Part shown: positions 1 to 9,213 of the stretch, piece by piece
Layout: every line of letters starts with the position of its first letter
Position numbering within the stretch: position 1 is the first letter of the stretch
Assembly: GCA_028688905.1 (NCBI GenBank)
Contig: JAQTXH010000001.1
Location: forward strand, 1,035,770 to 1,099,769
DNA: 64,000 nt
Direction of reading: 5' to 3'
Source of the DNA: Acidiphilium sp.
GTDB taxonomy: Bacteria; Pseudomonadota; Alphaproteobacteria; Acetobacterales; Acetobacteraceae
The notes under the pieces: generated by a model
Databases searched by the model: none
Seen by the model: only the letters and a program-made list of their open reading frames with translations
What the model was told of the DNA's origin: nothing
Position numbers and translations under genes: made by a program

Positions 1-246
1 CGCTTCGCCGACGATGCCGCCCCGCTCGATCCAGGTTGCCCCTGCGTGCTCTGCACTCGCCACACCAGCGCCTATCTGCATCATCTGTTCCGCTGCGAGG
101 AAATGCTGGGACCGATGCTGCTGACCGGGCATAATCTGACCTATTATCAAACGCTGATGCAGGACGCGCGCGCGGCGATCGAGCAGCGCCGGTTCGCGAC
201 CTATGCCGACGCGGCGCGAGCCGGATGGAGACAGGCCGATGACTGA
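1..246 (+). CDS. tgt: tRNA-guanine transglycosylase, C-terminal fragment
   Basis: This is the last 81 residues of Tgt, the enzyme that swaps guanine 34 of certain tRNAs for a queuosine precursor base. The reading frame is open at the left edge, so the catalytic barrel lies outside the window. What is visible is the zinc-binding end: CPCVLC followed by a His about 22 residues later and CEE, which fits the CxCxxC...H zinc site of the family. The stop codon overlaps the start of queF by 8 bases, so tgt, queF and queG are very probably one queuosine operon. Confidence 0.93.
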   Translation, partial: RFADDAAPLDPGCPCVLCTRHTSAYLHHLFRCEEMLGPMLLTGHNLTYYQTLMQDARAAIEQRRFATYADAARAGWRQADD

Positions 247-703
247 CGAGCGTTATGCCGGGCTACACCAGCTTGGAAAATACACCAAAGCACCGGAAAC
301 ACCGGAGCAGGCAGAGTTGGAACGGGTCGCCGCGCCGGCACCCGGGCGTGAGTATGTCATTCGCTTCACCTGCCCGGAATTCACCTCGCTCTGCCCGATG
401 ACCGGGCAACCAGATTTCGCGCATATCGTGATCGACTACATCCCGAAGGCATGGATTGTCGAAAGCAAATCGCTCAAACTGTTCATGGCGTCGTTTCGCA
501 ACCACGGCGCATTTCATGAAGCCTGCACCATGATGATCGCGGAACGGCTGGTCGATCTGCTGGCACCGCGCTGGCTGCGGATTGGGGCGTATTGGTATCC
601 GCGCGGCGGCATTCCGATCGATGTGTTCTGGCAGACCGGCGCACCGCCCGAGGGCGTGTTTTTGCCCGATCAGGGTGTCGCCCCTTTTCGTGGCCGTGGC
701 TGA
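239..703 (+). CDS. queF: NADPH-dependent 7-cyano-7-deazaguanine reductase (preQ1 synthase)
   Basis: QueF reduces the nitrile preQ0 to the amine preQ1 in the cytoplasm, the step before base exchange by Tgt. The 154-residue protein is the short, single-domain type. It shows [14 protein letters not shown], which carries the nucleophilic Cys and the conserved Asp, and [20 protein letters not shown], the QueF signature with the NADPH-binding region. The ATG at 239 was chosen because the protein then begins [13 protein letters not shown], as usual for this family, and overlaps the tgt stop. An in-frame upstream ATG at 203 would sit inside tgt. Confidence 0.95.
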   Translation: MTDERYAGLHQLGKYTKAPETPEQAELERVAAPAPGREYVIRFTCPEFTSLCPMTGQPDFAHIVIDYIPKAWIVESKSLKLFMASFRNHGAFHEACTMMIAERLVDLLAPRWLRIGAYWYPRGGIPIDVFWQTGAPPEGVFLPDQGVAPFRGRG

Positions 704-1736
704 AGCAGCTGCGACCAAGGTAGCAATCGGCGCACGGGCGGCGGCGCTGGGTTTCGATGCGATCGGGTTCACCCGTGCCGCGCTGAGCGCACGGGAACGG
801 GCAGGTTTGCAGGCGTATCTCGCCGCCGGAAATCACGGCACGATGGGGTGGATGGCGTCGCGCGCCGATCAGCGCGGCGACCCCGGCATGCTCTGGCCGG
901 AGGCAGTGAGCGTGATCTCGCTCGGCCTGTCCTACGCACCACCGGGCGATGCCTTGGCGACGATCGCGCGACCGGATCGCGGTAATATTTCGGTCTATGC
1001 CCGTAACCGGGATTACCACGACATCATCAAGGGCAAGCTCAAACATCTGGCGCAATTCATCGCATCGCGCGGCGGTAGCGTGAAGGTGTTCGTCGATACC
1101 GCGCCGGTGATGGAAAAGCCGCTGGCCCACGCGGCAGGGGTGGGTTGGCAGGGCAAGCATACCAATCTGGTCTCGCGAAGCCATGGCTCGTGGTTGCTGC
1201 TTGGCGAGATCATGACCACGCTCGATCTGCCGCCCGACGCGCCGCACGCCGATCGTTGCGGGTCTTGCACGAAATGCCAGACCGCCTGCCCCACGGATGC
1301 GTTTCCTGCTCCCTATCAACTTGATGCGCGGCGCTGCATCTCCTACCTGACGATCGAGCACGAGGGACCGATCCCGCATGAGTTCCGCACCGCGATCGGC
1401 AACCGGATTTATGGTTGCGATGATTGCCTCGCGGTTTGCCCGTGGAACAAATTCGCAGCGGTGGGGCGCGAACACAAACTGGCGGCGCGGGATGATCTGA
1501 CCGCTCCCAGCCTTGCTGCATTGGCGGCACTCGACGACGCCGGATTTCGTACCATGTTCGCGGGCGGTCCGATCAAGCGGATCGGGCGCAACCGCTTCAT
1601 ACGTAATGTTGCCATCGCGATCGGCAATTCCGGCGATGCCCGGTTGCGCCAAAGCGCCGTGGGGCTGGCCTTTGACGCCGATCCCGTCGTTGCCGAGGCT
1701 GGAGATTGGGCGGCAAGCCGCCTGGTTAGTCTTTAA
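690..1736 (+). CDS. queG: Epoxyqueuosine reductase
   Basis: QueG reduces epoxyqueuosine in tRNA to queuosine, the final step of the pathway, using cobalamin and two [4Fe-4S] clusters. The clusters are visible as [13 protein letters not shown] near residue 190 and [12 protein letters not shown] near residue 243. The N-terminal part holds the cobalamin-binding nitroreductase-like fold region ([19 protein letters not shown]). No ATG is available at the right place. The start is given as the GTG at 690, with GTG 675 and 696 as alternatives; all overlap the end of queF. Its need for cobalamin links it to the large cob locus later in the window. Confidence 0.93.
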   Translation: MAVAEAAATKVAIGARAAALGFDAIGFTRAALSARERAGLQAYLAAGNHGTMGWMASRADQRGDPGMLWPEAVSVISLGLSYAPPGDALATIARPDRGNISVYARNRDYHDIIKGKLKHLAQFIASRGGSVKVFVDTAPVMEKPLAHAAGVGWQGKHTNLVSRSHGSWLLLGEIMTTLDLPPDAPHADRCGSCTKCQTACPTDAFPAPYQLDARRCISYLTIEHEGPIPHEFRTAIGNRIYGCDDCLAVCPWNKFAAVGREHKLAARDDLTAPSLAALAALDDAGFRTMFAGGPIKRIGRNRFIRNVAIAIGNSGDARLRQSAVGLAFDADPVVAEAGDWAASRLVSL

Positions 1737-1801
1737 TTTGATGCTGGAAAGCTGCGAAAGAATGATCTACAGCCATGTAACATAACATCCCGGAGGGATC
1801 G

Positions 1802-2260
1802 ATGTCCCAATCATTCCGACCGAAAACACCCGGCTGGGTTGACGAGTTCAAGACCTTTCTGTTGCGGGGCAACGTCGTCGATCTGGCCGTCGCGGTGGTC
1901 ATCGGTGCCGCCTTCACCGGTATCGTGTCCAGCTTGGTGGCGGATATCATCAATCCGGTCATCGGACTGATCACCGGCGGGGTCGATTTTTCCAATCATT
2001 TTATCACGTTGAAGGGCGCTGTGGCCCCCACGCTGGCGGAAGCGAAAAAAACCGGCGCGGTGACGCTGAATTACGGGTTATTCATCAACGCGGTGATCAA
2101 TTTTGTGATCGTCGCCTTCGCGATTTTCTGGATGGTCCGGCTGATTCAAAAGCTGTACCGCTCACCGGCACCGGCACCCGCGGTCGAACCACCCCCCTCA
2201 CCGTCCGAGGTTCTGTTGACCGAAATCCGCGATTTGCTGAAATCACGACCGCTGGTCTGA
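1802..2260 (+). CDS. mscL: Large-conductance mechanosensitive channel
   Basis: MscL forms a homopentameric pore in the inner membrane that opens under membrane tension and releases solutes during osmotic downshift. The 152-residue protein has the expected N-terminal amphipathic helix ([19 protein letters not shown]), a first membrane segment at about residues 20-45 ([18 protein letters not shown]), a periplasmic loop, and a second membrane segment at about 95-118. The tail has a proline-rich stretch and ends in the usual charged helix (LLTEIRDLL). A strong ribosome binding site (GGAGG) lies about 7 bases before the ATG. Its 3' end overlaps the convergent kinase gene by 18 bases. Confidence 0.96.
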   Translation: MSQSFRPKTPGWVDEFKTFLLRGNVVDLAVAVVIGAAFTGIVSSLVADIINPVIGLITGGVDFSNHFITLKGAVAPTLAEAKKTGAVTLNYGLFINAVINFVIVAFAIFWMVRLIQKLYRSPAPAPAVEPPPSPSEVLLTEIRDLLKSRPLV

Positions 2261-3682
2261 TGACGATGTTTCCTCGTGAGGGTTTGGCTTGATCTCGGTT
2301 TTCCGGATTGCCTGAGCCCATAGTTTGATCCGCATGGTCGCTTCCGGGTTGAGTGCGCGGCGCGGCAACACCAATACCGCACGCAGACCTGGCCGGTTGT
2401 CATCGAGCCGCAGTGTCCCCCCGTGCAATTGCGCAATGGCCGATACCAGCGCCAGACCCAACCCGGTTCCCGGCGTGGACCGCGCCTGTTCGCCGCGATA
2501 AAACCGCTCGGTGGCACGGGACCGATCGCCTTCGGGAATGCCCGGCCCCTGATCGGCGATGTGGATTTCAATGTGGATGGCATCCATCCGGGCCGACATC
2601 GACACATGATGATCGGGCGGTGAAAACTTGATGGCGTTTTCCAGCAGATTGGCGATGGCTTGCTGGATCATGTCGCGGTCGCCGACCATTGGCAGTTCAC
2701 GCGGCCAGGCAGTATCCAGCGTGATGTGGCGTTCTTCAGCAACCGCCTCGAAAAACTCGGATAGATCGTCCAGCACTGGCGTCAGATTGATGCTGGCGAA
2801 CGCCGAACGCCGCGCTCCCGCCTCGATCTCGGCAATCCGCAGCAGTGCCTGGAACACTTTGACCACACCGTCGAGTTCGCTGGTGGCCCGCTCGATCGCG
2901 CCGCGCAATTCATCCTCGGTGCGGGCATGGGAAGCGGCATCTTCCAGGCGCGCCCGCGCCCGGGTGATCGGTGTGCGCAAATCGTGGGCGATCGCGTTGG
3001 ACACCTCGCGCACACCGTCCATTAGCCGGGTGATGCGATCGAGCATGTCATTGATGGTTTCAGCCAGTTCGTCGAATTCGTCGCCGCTGCCGGATCGGCG
3101 CACGCGTTGCGTCAGGTCGCCGCGGGCGATCGCACGGGTGGTCGCCGAAATATCGGAGAGCGAACGTTTGAACAAACCACGAACGACCAGGGCACCGAGC
3201 GCTCCGAGCAATAGCATCGCCGTCAACGCCCAGATTAACCCATCGCGCAGCACGCGGCGCAGTTGCGAGCGGGTGCTGACATCGCGGCCCACGAGAAGCT
3301 GAAATCCGCCCGGCAGTTCATAGTAGCGCATCAGCGCGTGCGAGCGCTTTCCGGCGCGCTCCACCGGCACCTGATACCAAACGTGCGGTGCGTCGATCCC
3401 CTGCGGCCAGCGGCTCATGTTGCCGGCGATGCGGTTGCCCAGCGGATCGACCAGGAGGTAGATCGCGTTCTCGTTGAGGTCTTCGTTGATCCTGCTATCC
3501 AGCGTGAGCACCAGAGCGGGCAGGCCGCCGGCGGTGAAATGCGCCGCCAGACCCCGCGCGTCGGCCCTGATCGCTTCATGGGTCTGACGGTCGAGCAATC
3601 CGATTGTCGAATAGCGCAACGACGCCGCGAGAATGGCGGTCGAAATGCCAAAAACCAGGGCATACAGCACAGCGAAACGCAC
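2243..3682 (-). CDS. Two-component sensor histidine kinase with HAMP domain
   Basis: This is an inner-membrane sensor kinase of the EnvZ/BaeS-like class, cotranscribed with the response regulator before it. Order of parts: membrane segment about 3-24, periplasmic domain about 25-147, second membrane segment about 148-169, HAMP about 170-225, dimerisation helix with phospho-acceptor His 233 (HDLRTP rather than HELRTP), then the ATPase domain with N box [11 protein letters not shown]1 [10 protein letters not shown] and G2 GTGLGLALV. The listed start is a GTG at the very edge of the first membrane segment. The frame stays open upstream and reads K-R-R-R-L-L-R-S just before it, a typical cytoplasmic N-terminus, so a non-ATG start such as the CTG near 3769 is possible. 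The signal sensed is unknown. Confidence 0.9.
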   Translation of the reverse strand: MRFAVLYALVFGISTAILAASLRYSTIGLLDRQTHEAIRADARGLAAHFTAGGLPALVLTLDSRINEDLNENAIYLLVDPLGNRIAGNMSRWPQGIDAPHVWYQVPVERAGKRSHALMRYYELPGGFQLLVGRDVSTRSQLRRVLRDGLIWALTAMLLLGALGALVVRGLFKRSLSDISATTRAIARGDLTQRVRRSGSGDEFDELAETINDMLDRITRLMDGVREVSNAIAHDLRTPITRARARLEDAASHARTEDELRGAIERATSELDGVVKVFQALLRIAEIEAGARRSAFASINLTPVLDDLSEFFEAVAEERHITLDTAWPRELPMVGDRDMIQQAIANLLENAIKFSPPDHHVSMSARMDAIHIEIHIADQGPGIPEGDRSRATERFYRGEQARSTPGTGLGLALVSAIAQLHGGTLRLDDNRPGLRAVLVLPRRALNPEATMRIKLWAQAIRKTEIKPNPHEETSSSDQRS

Positions 3683-3765
3683 GCCCGCCGAGCGCAGCAG
3701 ACGACGCCGCTTGGCGGGCCTGGCACCGGCGGGCTTTGCATTGGACGACGATGGCGCAGCCGCGC

Positions 3766-4449
3766 TCAGGGTTCTTCGACCCTGAGCATGTAGCCGGCGT
3801 TCCGTACCGTGTGCAGCAAGGGCACATCGAACGGTTTGTCGATCTTTTGGCGCAACCGCGAAATATGCACGTCGATCACATTGGTTTGCGGGTCAAAATG
3901 GTAGTCCCACACGCCTTCCAGCAGCATGGTGCGGGTCACCACCTGACCGGCGTGGCGCATCAGATATTCCAGCAGGCGGAACTCGCGCGGTTGCAGATCG
4001 ACCTTCTGGCCGGCTCGCCTCACCCCGCGGGACAGCAGATCCATCTCCAGATCGCCGACCAGAAGCCGCGTGGTCGGCCCCTCGCCTTTGCCGCGGCGCG
4101 ACATCGCTTCGACCCGCGCCAGAAGTTCGGCGAAGGCGAAAGGTTTGGTCAGGTAGTCATCGCCGCCCGCCTTCAGCCCTTTCACCCGGTCATCGACTTG
4201 ACCCAGCGCCGAGAGGAACATCACCGGCGTGGTATTGTCCTGCGCGCGTAGGGTTTCCAGCAGGCGCAACCCGTCGATCCCGCCGGGCAGCATTCGGTCG
4301 AGAATGATCGCATCGAAATTTTCCGACGCGGCCATGAACAGCCCGTCGCGGCCATTGTCGGCGTGTTCGACGGTATGGCCCGCCTCACGCAGGCCCTTGA
4401 CCACAAAACCGGCGACATCCCTGTCGTCTTCCACGATAAGTATACGCAT
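3766..4449 (-). CDS. OmpR-family response regulator
   Basis: This 227-residue DNA-binding regulator has a receiver domain at about 1-115 with the acidic pocket EDD at 7-9, phospho-acceptor Asp 51, and the conserved Lys in LTKPF. A winged-helix domain at about 130-225 shows the OmpR pattern (REFRLLEYL, VIDVHISRLRQKI, TVRNAGYML). The start codon overlaps the stop of the protease gene (TGATG) and the kinase follows directly, so protease, regulator and kinase form one operon. The layout suggests envelope-stress or envelope-quality control, but the target genes are not shown by the sequence. Confidence 0.94.
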   Translation of the reverse strand: MRILIVEDDRDVAGFVVKGLREAGHTVEHADNGRDGLFMAASENFDAIILDRMLPGGIDGLRLLETLRAQDNTTPVMFLSALGQVDDRVKGLKAGGDDYLTKPFAFAELLARVEAMSRRGKGEGPTTRLLVGDLEMDLLSRGVRRAGQKVDLQPREFRLLEYLMRHAGQVVTRTMLLEGVWDYHFDPQTNVIDVHISRLRQKIDKPFDVPLLHTVRNAGYMLRVEEP

Positions 4450-5501
4450 CAGTCACTCCCCAATTCCGCCGGCCTGCGGCCGACCGTTACGGAAAGGTCG
4501 AAAATCCGACCATCCCGATCCATTCGCAAAAGTTCGTTCGTCCCTGGCGGTACCGATGCAATGGCACGGATCAAGGCGCTGGCATCGTTCACCGGCAGGT
4601 GGTTGATGGCGAGCACAACGTCGCCCGGCTCCAGACCCGCCCGTCCCGCCGGACCGGAGGTATCGACGCCGGTAAGTCGCACTCCCGCCTCACCGCTTGG
4701 CAGGTCGGTCACCGATACGCCGAGCCAGCCGCGCGGAATGCTGCCGTGGGCGATCAGGGCAGTGACGATGCGGCGTGCCATGTTCGAGGGAATGGCAAAA
4801 CCAATTCCCACCGAACCACCGGAAGGCGAGACGATGGCGGTGTTGACCCCGATGACGTGACCGGCCATGTCGAATGATGGGCCGCCGGAATTACCGGGAT
4901 TGATCGGCGCGTCGAGCTGCAAAAAATGATCGAACGGGCCGTCGCCGATTTCCCGGCCCCGCGCCGAGATGATCCCGGCGGTGAACGAGGTGCCGAGATC
5001 GAACGGGTTGCCGGCGGCCAGAATCCAGTCGCCCACTGCCATATGAGCGGAATTGCCCCAGATTGCGAACGGCAGTTCGTGGCCGGCATCGACCTTGATG
5101 ATTGCAAGATCGGTCAACTGATCGGCACCAACGACTCGAGCGGACAGCCTTTGGCCGTCATCCAGCGTGACGATGATGCGCTCGGCATCGCCCACCACGT
5201 GGTTGTTGGTCACGATGATGCCCGATCGGGTAACGATGAACCCTGAGCCAGCCGCTTTGCTGACTTCGGCGGCCCCGGCGTAGTCCTGTTGGCGGGGTGC
5301 CGGTTCTCCTGGCACCGGAAGCGTGGGAGGTGCCGGTCGGTTGGTCCCGTTGAACTGGGTTACCGATACGCCCACGATCGCTGGGGCAACGCTGCGGACC
5401 AGTGGCGCGAAACTCGACGGCACCGCCCAAGCAGCACGGGGCCGCAGCACCCAGGGTGCGACGGCAAGAGCAGCGATGACCGCGCGGCGTTGGGCCGGCA
5501 T
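4449..5501 (-). CDS. Periplasmic trypsin-like serine protease with one PDZ domain (DegP/DegS-like)
   Basis: This is a 350-residue HtrA-family protease. An N-terminal signal sequence ends near AWA at residue 26, placing the enzyme in the periplasm. The catalytic triad is visible as His 101 in TNNHVVGD, Asp 131 in TDLAIIKVD and Ser 205 in NPGNSGGP. A single PDZ domain occupies roughly residues 250-335 (GWLGVSVTDL, GLEPGDVVLAINHLPV). DegP proper usually has two PDZ domains, so this is closer to DegS or an unassigned HtrA protein, although DegS is membrane anchored. It heads an operon with a response regulator and kinase; a plausible role is envelope protein quality control, inferred from context. 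Confidence 0.93.
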   Translation of the reverse strand: MPAQRRAVIAALAVAPWVLRPRAAWAVPSSFAPLVRSVAPAIVGVSVTQFNGTNRPAPPTLPVPGEPAPRQQDYAGAAEVSKAAGSGFIVTRSGIIVTNNHVVGDAERIIVTLDDGQRLSARVVGADQLTDLAIIKVDAGHELPFAIWGNSAHMAVGDWILAAGNPFDLGTSFTAGIISARGREIGDGPFDHFLQLDAPINPGNSGGPSFDMAGHVIGVNTAIVSPSGGSVGIGFAIPSNMARRIVTALIAHGSIPRGWLGVSVTDLPSGEAGVRLTGVDTSGPAGRAGLEPGDVVLAINHLPVNDASALIRAIASVPPGTNELLRMDRDGRIFDLSVTVGRRPAELGSD

Positions 5502-5624
5502 TCACGATTCCTATTGTTAAGCCGGCAGCAGACATGACAGTCTGCCCCATTGGGTGCAAGATTTCACCAATCGGCTTTGCTTGAGCGTTACGGCGACGTT
5601 ACGAGCTTGGCATGTTGCGGATCG

Positions 5625-6767
5625 CTAGCTTTGCGTGGCCAGCCAGCGGCGTGCCGAGGCAAGGGACTGATTGATGACCTGGTCCATATCCAAATACTGA
5701 TAGGTGCCACAGCGGCCGATAAATGATATTTCAGTTGAGAGTTTTTCAGCTAAAGACTGATATTTAACATAAATTTCTTGAAATCGGTTGTCGGCGGTCT
5801 TCACCGGGTAATAGCGCTCCCGATTGTTGTCGCGGTAGTCGCATGGTTCCTCGGCGGTGACGGTTCGGCGGCCCGTTTCGTTCACGATATGGTGTGGCAG
5901 GCAATCCCAGCGGGTTTCGCGGGTTTGCGGTCCGGAGTCGGTGAAATTGGTGACGCTCCAGCCCTGGGCCTGCGCATCGGTGGCGGTTCGGGTATGAAAC
6001 CGGATCGAGCGATAGGGCAGCTCACCCTCGGCATAGTCGAAAAAGGCGTCGATCGGCATCGCATTGAAACAGAAACGATAATCCGCCAGCATCGCGGTAT
6101 CGAACGCCGTGTTCAGGGTGACGGTAATACCAGGGTGGTCGAACAGCCGCTGAAACACCGCCGTGTAGCCATCGCGCGGCATCATCTGAATCTCATCATC
6201 GGCAAAATACGTGTCGGTCCGGTCGCTGCGGAGCGGGATGCGCTTCACCACCGACGTCGCCATGTCTTCAAGATCGAATTGCCACATTTTTTTGGTGTAG
6301 GGCCGAAAAAACAGGTCGGTCAGGTCACGGCCGATGTTGGCGTACAGGTATTCCGCCGCATTCGCCGGGTTGGCGATCGGCAGGGCGACGCGGGCAAGAT
6401 GTGCTGCGACCTGTTCGGCGGTTTCATAATGAGTGCCGAACACCAGATTAACGGTGTCCAGATTGATCGGCAGTGGTGCCATCGCGCCCGAAGGCAGACG
6501 CGCCCGCACTTTATGGGTGTACGCGACAAAGTCGCCAAAACCGCGCAGCCAGTCCGCGACCGCGCGATTTTTGGTGTGAAACAAATGCGGCCCGTAGGCA
6601 TGCACCCTTATGCCGTTGGCATCGACGTAGTCATAGGCATTACCGCCAATATGCGGGCGGACATCGATGACGTCGACATGAAATCCGGCCTCGGCCAGGA
6701 TGCGGGCGTGAACCGTGCCGGAAAACCCGGCACCGACGATCAGAACCGGCTTCGATGGCACCACCAT
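5625..6767 (-). CDS. glf: UDP-galactopyranose mutase
   Basis: Glf interconverts UDP-galactopyranose and UDP-galactofuranose, supplying galactofuranose for surface polysaccharide. The 380-residue flavoprotein opens with the FAD-binding motif VLIVGAGFSG and then shows HIGGNAYDY, YGPHLFHT and the conserved NFTDS and CDYRDNNRERYYPVKT regions typical of the family. The start was set at the ATG ending at 6767 because a very strong ribosome binding site (GAGGAGG) sits just upstream; the frame continues further but without family similarity. No other polysaccharide gene is next to it. It is divergent from hprK. Confidence 0.95.
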   Translation of the reverse strand: MVVPSKPVLIVGAGFSGTVHARILAEAGFHVDVIDVRPHIGGNAYDYVDANGIRVHAYGPHLFHTKNRAVADWLRGFGDFVAYTHKVRARLPSGAMAPLPINLDTVNLVFGTHYETAEQVAAHLARVALPIANPANAAEYLYANIGRDLTDLFFRPYTKKMWQFDLEDMATSVVKRIPLRSDRTDTYFADDEIQMMPRDGYTAVFQRLFDHPGITVTLNTAFDTAMLADYRFCFNAMPIDAFFDYAEGELPYRSIRFHTRTATDAQAQGWSVTNFTDSGPQTRETRWDCLPHHIVNETGRRTVTAEEPCDYRDNNRERYYPVKTADNRFQEIYVKYQSLAEKLSTEISFIGRCGTYQYLDMDQVINQSLASARRWLATQS

Positions 6768-7004
6768 AACCTCCTCAATCTCATGTGAAGCACCGATATG
6801 ACTTGGGAAACGCCTCCGGCGCAAGCGGACTGTGGTGCCCGGTTTCGTCGCGATGGGGCCGACAATCCAGCGTTGATATCGGCGGTAGTGGCTGATCGCA
6901 TTGCAGCACACAGGGGGAACATCTTACAAAATCATAAAGATTCGGACTTATCTTTGTCACCTCCCCTTTTGTTTCAGCCTGAAACTTGCCACAATCCCGG
7001 TACG
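6768..7004. promoter_or_regulatory. Divergent glf/hprK intergenic region
   Basis: This 237-bp gap must hold promoters for glf (minus) and the hprK operon (plus). The half near hprK is AT-richer. An odd 15-base palindrome, GTTTCAGCCTGAAAC, lies at 6971-6985, about 20 bases before the hprK start; it is too short-looped for a hairpin and could be a protein binding site. I could not assign a regulator. Confidence 0.4.
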
Positions 7005-7427
7005 ATGGCTTTTCACGGTTCTTGTGCTGCGTTTGGCGATGATGCGGTTTTGCTGCTCGGTCCCCCGAGTTCTGGCAAGTCGGATCTGTTGTTGCGGCTC
7101 CTCGATCGTGGATTTGAACTGGTTGGAGACGACCAGCTCGTCGTCGAAAACGGGCGAATCCGGTCGGCAGCGGCGCTGTCAGGGCTGATCGAACTCCACG
7201 GACTGGGCATTTTTCAGATTCCCTACCGCACCTCTGCGATGCTGCGACTGGCAGTGGCGCTGAGCGATCCGGCTGAACGATTGCCAATGCCGGGTGTCGA
7301 TGCGGCGCTGGGGGTGCCGGCGATTGTGATCGCGCCGGAGACGGCCTCCGCCGCGATCAGGGTCCATTGGGCACTCGACGCTGCCTGCGGGCGAAAAATG
7401 CAGCATTGCGGTGCCTTCGCGGCATGA
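7005..7427 (+). CDS. hprK: HPr kinase/phosphorylase, short alphaproteobacterial form
   Basis: HprK phosphorylates and dephosphorylates HPr on a regulatory serine. At 140 residues it consists only of the catalytic domain; the N-terminal domain of the Gram-positive enzyme is absent, as is usual in alphaproteobacteria. The P-loop GPPSSGKS is at residues 19-26, followed by the VGDDQ motif and the HprK signature region IELHGLGIFQIPY. The start at 7005 places MAFHGSCAAFG at the N-terminus; the frame extends upstream but without similarity. It overlaps rapZ by ATGA and heads a five-gene relay cluster. Confidence 0.93.
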   Translation: MAFHGSCAAFGDDAVLLLGPPSSGKSDLLLRLLDRGFELVGDDQLVVENGRIRSAAALSGLIELHGLGIFQIPYRTSAMLRLAVALSDPAERLPMPGVDAALGVPAIVIAPETASAAIRVHWALDAACGRKMQHCGAFAA

Positions 7428-8431
7428 ATATACTCCCATCCCGGCTGGTCGTCGTCAGCGGCCTCTCGGGAGCCGGCAAAAATTCGACGCTGCGTGCCCT
7501 TGAGGATTTGGGCTATGAAGCGGTCGATAACCCACCTTTGCGTATGGTCGAAATCCTGATTGGGGCCGACAAACCACTCGCCGTCGGGATCGACGCGCGC
7601 ACCAGGGATTTTTCCGCCGCCGAAATCATCGAAACTCTCACGAGACTACGCCATACCGGCATAGCGCAGCCGGAGCTGATATTCGCAATCGCCTCGGACG
7701 ACGTGCTGCAACGTCGCTTCACCGAAACCAGACGGCGGCATCCGCTGGCCTTGCAGGGTACGGTCAGCGAGGGCATCGCCACTGAAAAGGAACTGACCCG
7801 CCCGCTGCGGGACGCGGCGGATTGGGTGATCGATACTTCGGACCTGCCACTGGCCGCTTTACGCCAGGTCATCGAGCGCCGGTTCGGCGGCCACGGCCCC
7901 GGACTCGCGATCACCCTGGCCTCGTTCGCCTTTCCCGCCGGCATCCCGCGCGAGGCCGATCTGGTATTTGACGCGCGGTTTCTGCGTAACCCGCATTACA
8001 TACCCGATCTGCGTCCGCTGACCGGACTCGATGCGCCGGTTCGTGCCTATATTGAGGCTGATCCGGACTATCCCGAGTTCCGTGAACGACTCGTCGGTCT
8101 GGTAGGATTTTTGCTCCCCCGGTTCATCCGGGAAGGCAAAAAATACGCAATGATCGCAATCGGATGTACCGGCGGACGGCATCGATCAGTAACCCTGATC
8201 GAGGCGCTCGCCGCCGTATTGCGGTCACAGAACTGGGTGATCCAAATTGATCACCGCGCCATCGGTATGGAAACCCGTGGCGTCGGTTCGGAACCGCAAA
8301 TGCCTGCGCCGGACCCGGCAGATAGAGGGCCGGAAGCTGAATCGGTTCAGCGGTCGACCTTATCAGTTACGTCTGGACCCGAAAAATCGGGCGATGTTCG
8401 GAGTTTTTTTATGAGTGGAGCGTCTAAATGA
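7424..8431 (+). CDS. rapZ: RapZ/YvcJ-family P-loop RNA-binding adapter protein
   Basis: RapZ-family proteins bind small RNAs and nucleotides; in E. coli RapZ guides RNase E to GlmZ and senses glucosamine-6-phosphate. This 335-residue protein has an N-terminal P-loop (GLSGAGKN at 13-20), the LRALEDLGYEAVDN block right after it, and a C-terminal RNA-binding domain with IGCTGGRHRSV. About 35 extra residues follow the conserved end. The residue after the P-loop lysine is Asn rather than Ser/Thr, which is unusual. Start and stop overlap hprK and the EIIA gene by ATGA. Its RNA target in this organism is not known. Confidence 0.93.
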   Translation: MNILPSRLVVVSGLSGAGKNSTLRALEDLGYEAVDNPPLRMVEILIGADKPLAVGIDARTRDFSAAEIIETLTRLRHTGIAQPELIFAIASDDVLQRRFTETRRRHPLALQGTVSEGIATEKELTRPLRDAADWVIDTSDLPLAALRQVIERRFGGHGPGLAITLASFAFPAGIPREADLVFDARFLRNPHYIPDLRPLTGLDAPVRAYIEADPDYPEFRERLVGLVGFLLPRFIREGKKYAMIAIGCTGGRHRSVTLIEALAAVLRSQNWVIQIDHRAIGMETRGVGSEPQMPAPDPADRGPEAESVQRSTLSVTSGPEKSGDVRSFFMSGASK

Positions 8432-8850
8432 TCGGGCTCGTCCTGGTTAGCCATGGTAACCTCGGTGTCGCGTTGCGCGACGCGATGGAACATGTTGTCG
8501 GCCCGCAGCGCAATGTTGCGACCGTTTCGATCGAGGCAGACGCCGATATCGAAACCCAGCGACAGGAAATTGCGGCGCGCGTGGCCGAGGTCGATACCGG
8601 CGACGGCGTGGTCGTGCTGACCGATATGTTCGGCGGCACGCCATGCAATCTGTCGATGTCGATGTTGGACCGCAAGGATGTCGAGGTGATCGCGGGGGTA
8701 AATTTGCCGATGCTGGTCAAGCTCGCCAAAATCCGAGGTAGCCACACGCTGGCCGACGCCGTGCATTGTGCTGAAGAAGCCGGGCGCAAGTATATCGCTT
8801 GCGGTTCCGAAGTGGTTCACAGCATCACACCCCGCCGCGCGTGCGGATGA
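8428..8850 (+). CDS. PTS mannose-family EIIA component
   Basis: This 140-residue domain accepts a phosphoryl group from HPr. Active-site His 9 lies in LVSHG at the very N-terminus, and VLTDMFGGTPCN and NLPML match the EIIA-Man fold. No EIIB, EIIC or EIID partner is encoded nearby, so it most likely has a regulatory output rather than a transport role; in other alphaproteobacteria such proteins (ManX/EIIA-Man) belong to a regulatory PTS. It overlaps rapZ and the HPr gene by ATGA. Confidence 0.93.
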   Translation: MIGLVLVSHGNLGVALRDAMEHVVGPQRNVATVSIEADADIETQRQEIAARVAEVDTGDGVVVLTDMFGGTPCNLSMSMLDRKDVEVIAGVNLPMLVKLAKIRGSHTLADAVHCAEEAGRKYIACGSEVVHSITPRRACG

Positions 8851-9146
8851 GCGACGACAGCGGCGCATCGTCTACCCGGCTGGTGCAGCAGGCGGTGATC
8901 CGCAACACCCGCGGGCTGCACGCGCGCGCCGCCGCGAAACTGGTGACGCTGGCCGAGAAATTCAGTGCCTCGGTCGAGATTTCGCGTGATGGCCAGTCGG
9001 TTTCGGCGCAGTCGATCATGGGGCTGATGATGCTCGGTGCCGGCCAAGGCTCGACGATCGAGATCGCTGCCGACGGGTGGGATGCGAAGGAAGCACTGGC
9101 AGCGGTAGCCGGTTTGGTCGAAGCAGGTTTTTACGAAACCGGCTAA
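8847..9146 (+). CDS. ptsH: Phosphocarrier protein HPr
   Basis: HPr carries phosphate from EI to EIIA. The 99-residue protein has the active His 25 in NTRGLHARAAAKL and the regulatory serine at about 56 in AQSIMGLMML, the site acted on by the HprK encoded three genes upstream. The N-terminus has a 10-residue extension compared with classic HPr. The start at 8847 overlaps the EIIA stop (ATGA). EI follows after a short AT-rich gap. Confidence 0.95.
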   Translation: MSDDSGASSTRLVQQAVIRNTRGLHARAAAKLVTLAEKFSASVEISRDGQSVSAQSIMGLMMLGAGQGSTIEIAADGWDAKEALAAVAGLVEAGFYETG

Positions 9147-9213
9147 TCATGCAAGATGTGATATATTTGATATATAATATTGATTTTGCAAAAAAAATTA
9201 GTTTACAAATGCG
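9147..9213 (+). promoter_or_regulatory. AT-rich spacer before the EI gene
   Basis: This 67-base gap is strikingly AT-rich (runs such as TATATTTGATATATAATATTG and an A8 tract) inside a GC-rich cluster where the other genes overlap. It may hold an extra promoter for EI or act as an unstructured translation enhancer, since no good Shine-Dalgarno sequence precedes the EI start. No definite -35/-10 pair can be named. Confidence 0.35.

Noticed and set aside
483-1652. A 389-codon minus-strand frame opposite queG
   Set aside because: QueG has intact iron-sulfur motifs on the other strand; the antisense product looks like random GC-rich translation.
5778-6788. A 336-codon plus-strand frame opposite glf
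   Set aside because: Glf is clearly encoded on the minus strand with a strong ribosome binding site; the shadow frame has no similarity.
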